Source of the DNA: an uncultured Clostridia bacterium
GTDB taxonomy: Bacteria; Bacillota; Clostridia; Lachnospirales; Lachnospiraceae
Direction: 5' to 3'
Assembly (NCBI GenBank): GCA_945622055.1
Contig: CALZBV010000107.1
Span: 1 to 8,122 of the forward strand
DNA length: 8,122 bases
Below the pieces are notes generated by a model. It searched no databases. It worked only from the letters and a program-made list of their open reading frames with translations, and was not told the DNA's origin. This document shows positions 5,605 to 8,122 of the stretch, one piece after another (position 1 is the stretch's first letter; every line of letters begins with the position of its first letter). A program made the position numbers and the translations under genes.

Positions 5605-6939
5605 ATGCGGAATTCATCGGAAAAGCGAATGGAAACGGAAAAGAGACGTCCGCTTGGAGTGTATGTTCATATCCCGTTTTGCGTAAAAAAGTGTGATTAT
5701 TGTGATTTTCTTTCGTTTCCGTCGGACGAAACTACAAGAGAACGCTATGTGGAGGCTCTTTGTACGGAAATTCGGGCAAACAGGGAAAATGGAGCGGAAT
5801 ACGAGGTGTGCACGGTTTATTTTGGCGGCGGAACACCGTCGGTACTGACAACAGAGCAATTGGGACGGATTCTGCAGACGATTCGGGATACGTTTTCGGT
5901 GAAGGGACTGGAAGCTCCTGCAAAGGCAGAACCGAAGGAAAAGGGCTTTTCGCTGTTTGGAAGGAAGAAGGAGGAGCCGGAACCACCGAAGTACGAGGAG
6001 ACGCCGGGAGAGCGGCTTACAAAGGTACTTGCCGGGGAGCTTGCTGAGATTACGATTGAAGTGAATCCCGGGACAGTGACCGCAGAGGACTTTAAGGGAT
6101 TGTACGAGCTTGGATTTAACCGCATCAGCATGGGGCTTCAGTCTGCTGATGAGAAGGAGCTTTCCAATCTGGGCAGGATTCATACCGCAAAGGAGTTTGA
6201 GAATGCGTTTTTGGCAGCGAGGGCGGCCGGCTTTTTGAATATCAGTGGTGATTTAATGTCGGGACTTCCGGGACAGACGGCAGATACTCTGACAAAAAGC
6301 ATACGTTTTCTGACGGGGCTTTCTCCGGAGCATATTTCCGTGTACAGTCTGCAGTTGGAGGAAAATACGAAATTTATGGAGCGTTACGGAGAAAACGGAC
6401 CGGAGCATGCGGCACTTCTTAGTGAGGAGGAGGACCGTGCACTTTATGAGCTTACGGGGAAGCTTCTGGAAGAAGCCGGCTATGAGCGGTACGAAATATC
6501 CAATTACGCGAAAAAGGGCTTTGAGAGCAGGCACAACAGCTCGTACTGGACGGGAACGGAATATCTGGGGTGCGGGCTTGGCGCATCTTCTCTGATGTCG
6601 AATGCGCGGTTTCATAACACCGGTGATATGGAGGCATACCTTACAAATGCTGCTGACCCCGGGCTGATTCGGGAGGATATTGACCGTCTGGTGGAAAAGG
6701 AGCGCATGGAAGAGTTTATGTTCCTTGGACTCAGGCTGTGCCGCGGCATCAGGAAAGAGGAGTTTCGGCAACGCTTCGGGCGGGAGATCGAAACGGTGTA
6801 CGGTGCGGTGCTGAAAAAGCTTACGGCTCAGGAGCTGATTGCAGAATGTGACGGAAGAATTTTTCTGACGAATCGTGGAATTGACGTCAGCAATGTTGTG
6901 CTGGCAGAGTTTCTGCTGGATGAGTTTGTGCGGAGATAG
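5605..6939 (+). CDS. hemW: Heme chaperone HemW family radical-SAM protein
   Basis: ATG 5605 follows GGAGGG (5593-5598) at good spacing. The 444-residue product has the radical-SAM cluster motif C26-x3-C30-x2-C33 followed by DF, the HemW/HemN-like form, where true coproporphyrinogen dehydrogenase HemN has another Cys. It also has GGGTP (74-78), EVNPGT (152-157), NRISMGLQS (172-180), SGDLMSGLPGQT (214-225) and a C-terminal HemN_C-type region. HemW binds a 4Fe-4S cluster, S-adenosylmethionine and heme, and is thought to deliver heme; older annotations call it oxygen-independent coproporphyrinogen oxidase. Odd point: residues about 100-147 are a Lys-, Glu- and Pro-rich insert between the GGGTP strand-helix and the EVNPGT strand, where relatives have only a short turn. 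That explains the length above the usual 380 or so. The conserved core on both sides is intact, so the protein is probably functional. Confidence 0.93.
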   Translation: MRNSSEKRMETEKRRPLGVYVHIPFCVKKCDYCDFLSFPSDETTRERYVEALCTEIRANRENGAEYEVCTVYFGGGTPSVLTTEQLGRILQTIRDTFSVKGLEAPAKAEPKEKGFSLFGRKKEEPEPPKYEETPGERLTKVLAGELAEITIEVNPGTVTAEDFKGLYELGFNRISMGLQSADEKELSNLGRIHTAKEFENAFLAARAAGFLNISGDLMSGLPGQTADTLTKSIRFLTGLSPEHISVYSLQLEENTKFMERYGENGPEHAALLSEEEDRALYELTGKLLEEAGYERYEISNYAKKGFESRHNSSYWTGTEYLGCGLGASSLMSNARFHNTGDMEAYLTNAADPGLIREDIDRLVEKERMEEFMFLGLRLCRGIRKEEFRQRFGREIETVYGAVLKKLTAQELIAECDGRIFLTNRGIDVSNVVLAEFLLDEFVRR

Positions 6940-6980
6940 TGGGGATTTTATAATAACTTCTACAAAGATAAAATTTTTTT

Positions 6981-7019
6981 ATGATACCACTTGACAAATA
7001 TGTCAGGTGGTGTTATTTT
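6981..7019 (+). terminator. hemW terminator hairpin overlapping the hrcA promoter
   Basis: Bases 6984-6996 pair with 7001-7013 around a 4-base AATA loop, 13 pairs of which two are G-U; three weaker pairs can extend the foot to 6981 and 7016. It ends in a short TTTT. It begins 42 bases after the hemW stop and is the only terminator candidate there. The -35 box of the next promoter lies wholly in its left arm. Confidence 0.65.
6991..7019 (+). promoter_or_regulatory. Sigma-A-type promoter of the hrcA operon
   Basis: A perfect -35 box TTGACA (6991-6996) and TATTTT (7014-7019) are 17 bases apart. Transcription should begin near 7026, placing the CIRCE operator in the first part of the transcript, as usual for hrcA operons in Firmicutes. 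Confidence 0.8.
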
Positions 7020-7033
7020 ATAGGCACAAGGTA

Positions 7034-7060
7034 TTAGCACTCCACTAAGATGAGTGCTAA
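7034..7060. promoter_or_regulatory. CIRCE operator, HrcA binding site
   Basis: TTAGCACTC (7034-7042), 9 bases of spacer, GAGTGCTAA (7052-7060): an exact match to the CIRCE consensus on both arms. HrcA dimers bind this inverted repeat and block transcription until heat stress titrates the GroE chaperonin needed for HrcA folding. It lies between the promoter and hrcA, so the operon is autoregulated. Confidence 0.98.
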
Positions 7061-7107
7061 TAAATAAAAGAACATCGAGTAACACGGAAACCATGGAGAA
7101 GGCGAAC

Positions 7108-7113
7108 AGGAGG
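7108..7113 (+). promoter_or_regulatory. Ribosome binding site that decides the hrcA start
   Basis: AGGAGG lies 6 bases before GTG 7120. An in-frame ATG at 7093 would add nine residues but has no comparable site, and the Shine-Dalgarno sequence would fall inside its coding region. GTG is therefore preferred. Confidence 0.85.
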
Positions 7114-7119
7114 GGACCG

Positions 7120-8122
7120 GTGGAATTAGATGAGAGAAAACTTAAGATTTTACAGGCAATCATAAAGAACTACCTTGAAACCGGTGAGCCGGTCGGCTCC
7201 CGCACCATTTCGAAGTTTACGGATTTGAATTTAAGCTCCGCTACCATTCGAAATGAGATGTCGGATTTGGAGGAGCTGGGCTACATTGTACAGCCACATA
7301 CCTCTGCAGGCCGCATTCCTTCCGATAAGGGCTACCGCCTATATGTGGATACCATGATGCAGAGCCGTATGCAGGAAGTGGAGCAGATGTGGGATACCCT
7401 CAATGATAAAGCAGACAAGATGGAGTCCCTGCTTCAGCAGGTGGCAAAGCTTCTGGCGGTTAATACAAATTACGCCACACTGGTAACCGGACCGCAGTAC
7501 CGCAGCCGGAAGGTAAAATTTATCCAGCTTACGGATGTGGATGAGGAGCAGCTTCTGGCAGTGATTGTTCTGGAAGGAAATATTGTAAAGAACAAGATGC
7601 TTCCTCTTGCAACCGGACTTAACAAAGAGGATATACTAAAGCTGAATATTGTGCTAAATACCTATTTACAGGGACTGGATATGTCCGAGATTAATCTTTC
7701 GGTGATTGCAAAGCTGAAGGAACAATCCGGAGGACTTGGGGATGTCATCAGTGAGCTGCTGGATGCCATCGCACAGGCAATCAGTGAGGAAGAGAACATT
7801 CCGGTGTATACCAGCGGTGCAACGAATATTTTCAAATATCCGGAGCTGAGCGACCATAATGTTGCAAGTGATTTGCTATATGAGCTGGAGGAAAAGAAAA
7901 CCCTGACCGAGCTGTTAAACGGTAATGGAGAAGAGCATGGCATTCAGGTTTACATCGGGCAGGAAACCTCGGTAGAGTCCATGAAGGACTGTTCGGTAGT
8001 AACAGCTACTTATGAAATAGAAGACGGTATTTACGGACGTATTGGTATTGTCGGTCCGAAGCGTATGGATTACGAAAAGGTAGTAGGCACGCTTCAGACA
8101 TTAAAGAGTCAGCTGGACGATA
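7120..8122 (+). CDS. hrcA: Heat-inducible transcription repressor HrcA, 3' end outside the window
   Basis: The frame is open from GTG 7120 to the right edge, giving 334 full codons; HrcA is usually about 340-350 residues, so little is missing. The N-terminal winged-helix domain is clear: LDERKLKIL (3-11), YLETGEPVGSRTIS (18-31), SSATIRNEM (39-47) as recognition helix region, then the wing with HTSAGRIPSDKGYR (60-73). The middle holds the GAF-like dimerisation domain, and the region near the edge has the family's IGIVGPKRMDY-type ending. HrcA represses class I heat-shock genes by binding CIRCE, and a perfect CIRCE sits 59 bases upstream. In Firmicutes the gene normally heads an operon with grpE, dnaK and dnaJ, which would lie past the edge. 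No unusual residue changes were seen. Confidence 0.96.
   Translation, partial: MELDERKLKILQAIIKNYLETGEPVGSRTISKFTDLNLSSATIRNEMSDLEELGYIVQPHTSAGRIPSDKGYRLYVDTMMQSRMQEVEQMWDTLNDKADKMESLLQQVAKLLAVNTNYATLVTGPQYRSRKVKFIQLTDVDEEQLLAVIVLEGNIVKNKMLPLATGLNKEDILKLNIVLNTYLQGLDMSEINLSVIAKLKEQSGGLGDVISELLDAIAQAISEEENIPVYTSGATNIFKYPELSDHNVASDLLYELEEKKTLTELLNGNGEEHGIQVYIGQETSVESMKDCSVVTATYEIEDGIYGRIGIVGPKRMDYEKVVGTLQTLKSQLDD

Noticed and set aside
5760..6047. Overlapping small genes inside hemW
   Set aside because: Frames on both strands here are shadows of the hemW frame. None has a start site or family resemblance.
5614..6771. Minus-strand frames opposite hemW
   Set aside because: Their composition is what antisense reading of a GC-richer gene gives, with no ribosome binding sites; hemW conserved motifs account for the region.
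7662..7943. Minus-strand frames opposite hrcA
   Set aside because: Ser-rich reverse reading of hrcA codons; the plus-strand HrcA domain is unambiguous.
1..8122. CRISPR array, tRNA, rRNA or insertion sequence
   Set aside because: No regularly spaced direct repeats, cloverleaf-like sequences, transposase motifs or paired terminal repeats were seen on reading.

Overview
The window looks like a low-GC Firmicute, most likely Clostridia of the Lachnospiraceae type. This is inferred from the lepA-hemW-hrcA gene order, a textbook CIRCE operator, strong AGGAGG-type ribosome binding sites and the codon style. It falls into two halves. Bases 1 to about 3400 are AT-rich, irregularly spaced accessory DNA. 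Bases from about 3700 to 8122 are compact, higher-GC housekeeping genes. A strong terminator at 3534-3570 lies between them.

Accessory half. A reading frame open at the left edge (3-491) resembles the pre-toxin segment that precedes the C-terminal tip of secreted polymorphic toxins. It stops at TGA 489-491, yet the same frame continues, without any shift, into a recognisable papain-fold toxin domain (492-779, Tox-PL-2-like). The TGA sits where that family normally has a cysteine, so the toxin looks disabled by one nonsense change. A small probable immunity gene follows 11 bases later (791-1111). After a 170-base junction with two hairpins, a second frame opens at 1282. It begins with another copy of the tail of the same papain-like fold (13 of 26 residues identical to the first by my count, no gaps) and runs straight into a domain with an HxxxDxxxH metal site like zinc-dependent phospholipase C (1414-2067). 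A lipoprotein with an EF-hand-like loop and leucine-rich-repeat-like strands (2116-3396) ends this half. The layout fits a decaying toxin-tip and immunity array placed beside core genes.

Core half. lepA (3705-5516, elongation factor 4) has a GC-rich hairpin in its leader and a terminator behind it. hemW (5605-6939, radical-SAM heme chaperone family) carries an unusual charged, proline-rich insertion of about 48 residues. hrcA (7120 to the right edge) encodes the heat-shock repressor. Its leader holds a TTGACA-N17-TATTTT promoter and a perfect CIRCE operator, so HrcA should repress its own operon (in relatives hrcA-grpE-dnaK-dnaJ, which would lie past the right edge). The hairpin that probably terminates hemW is the same DNA as this promoter.

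No tRNA, rRNA, CRISPR array or insertion sequence was seen.
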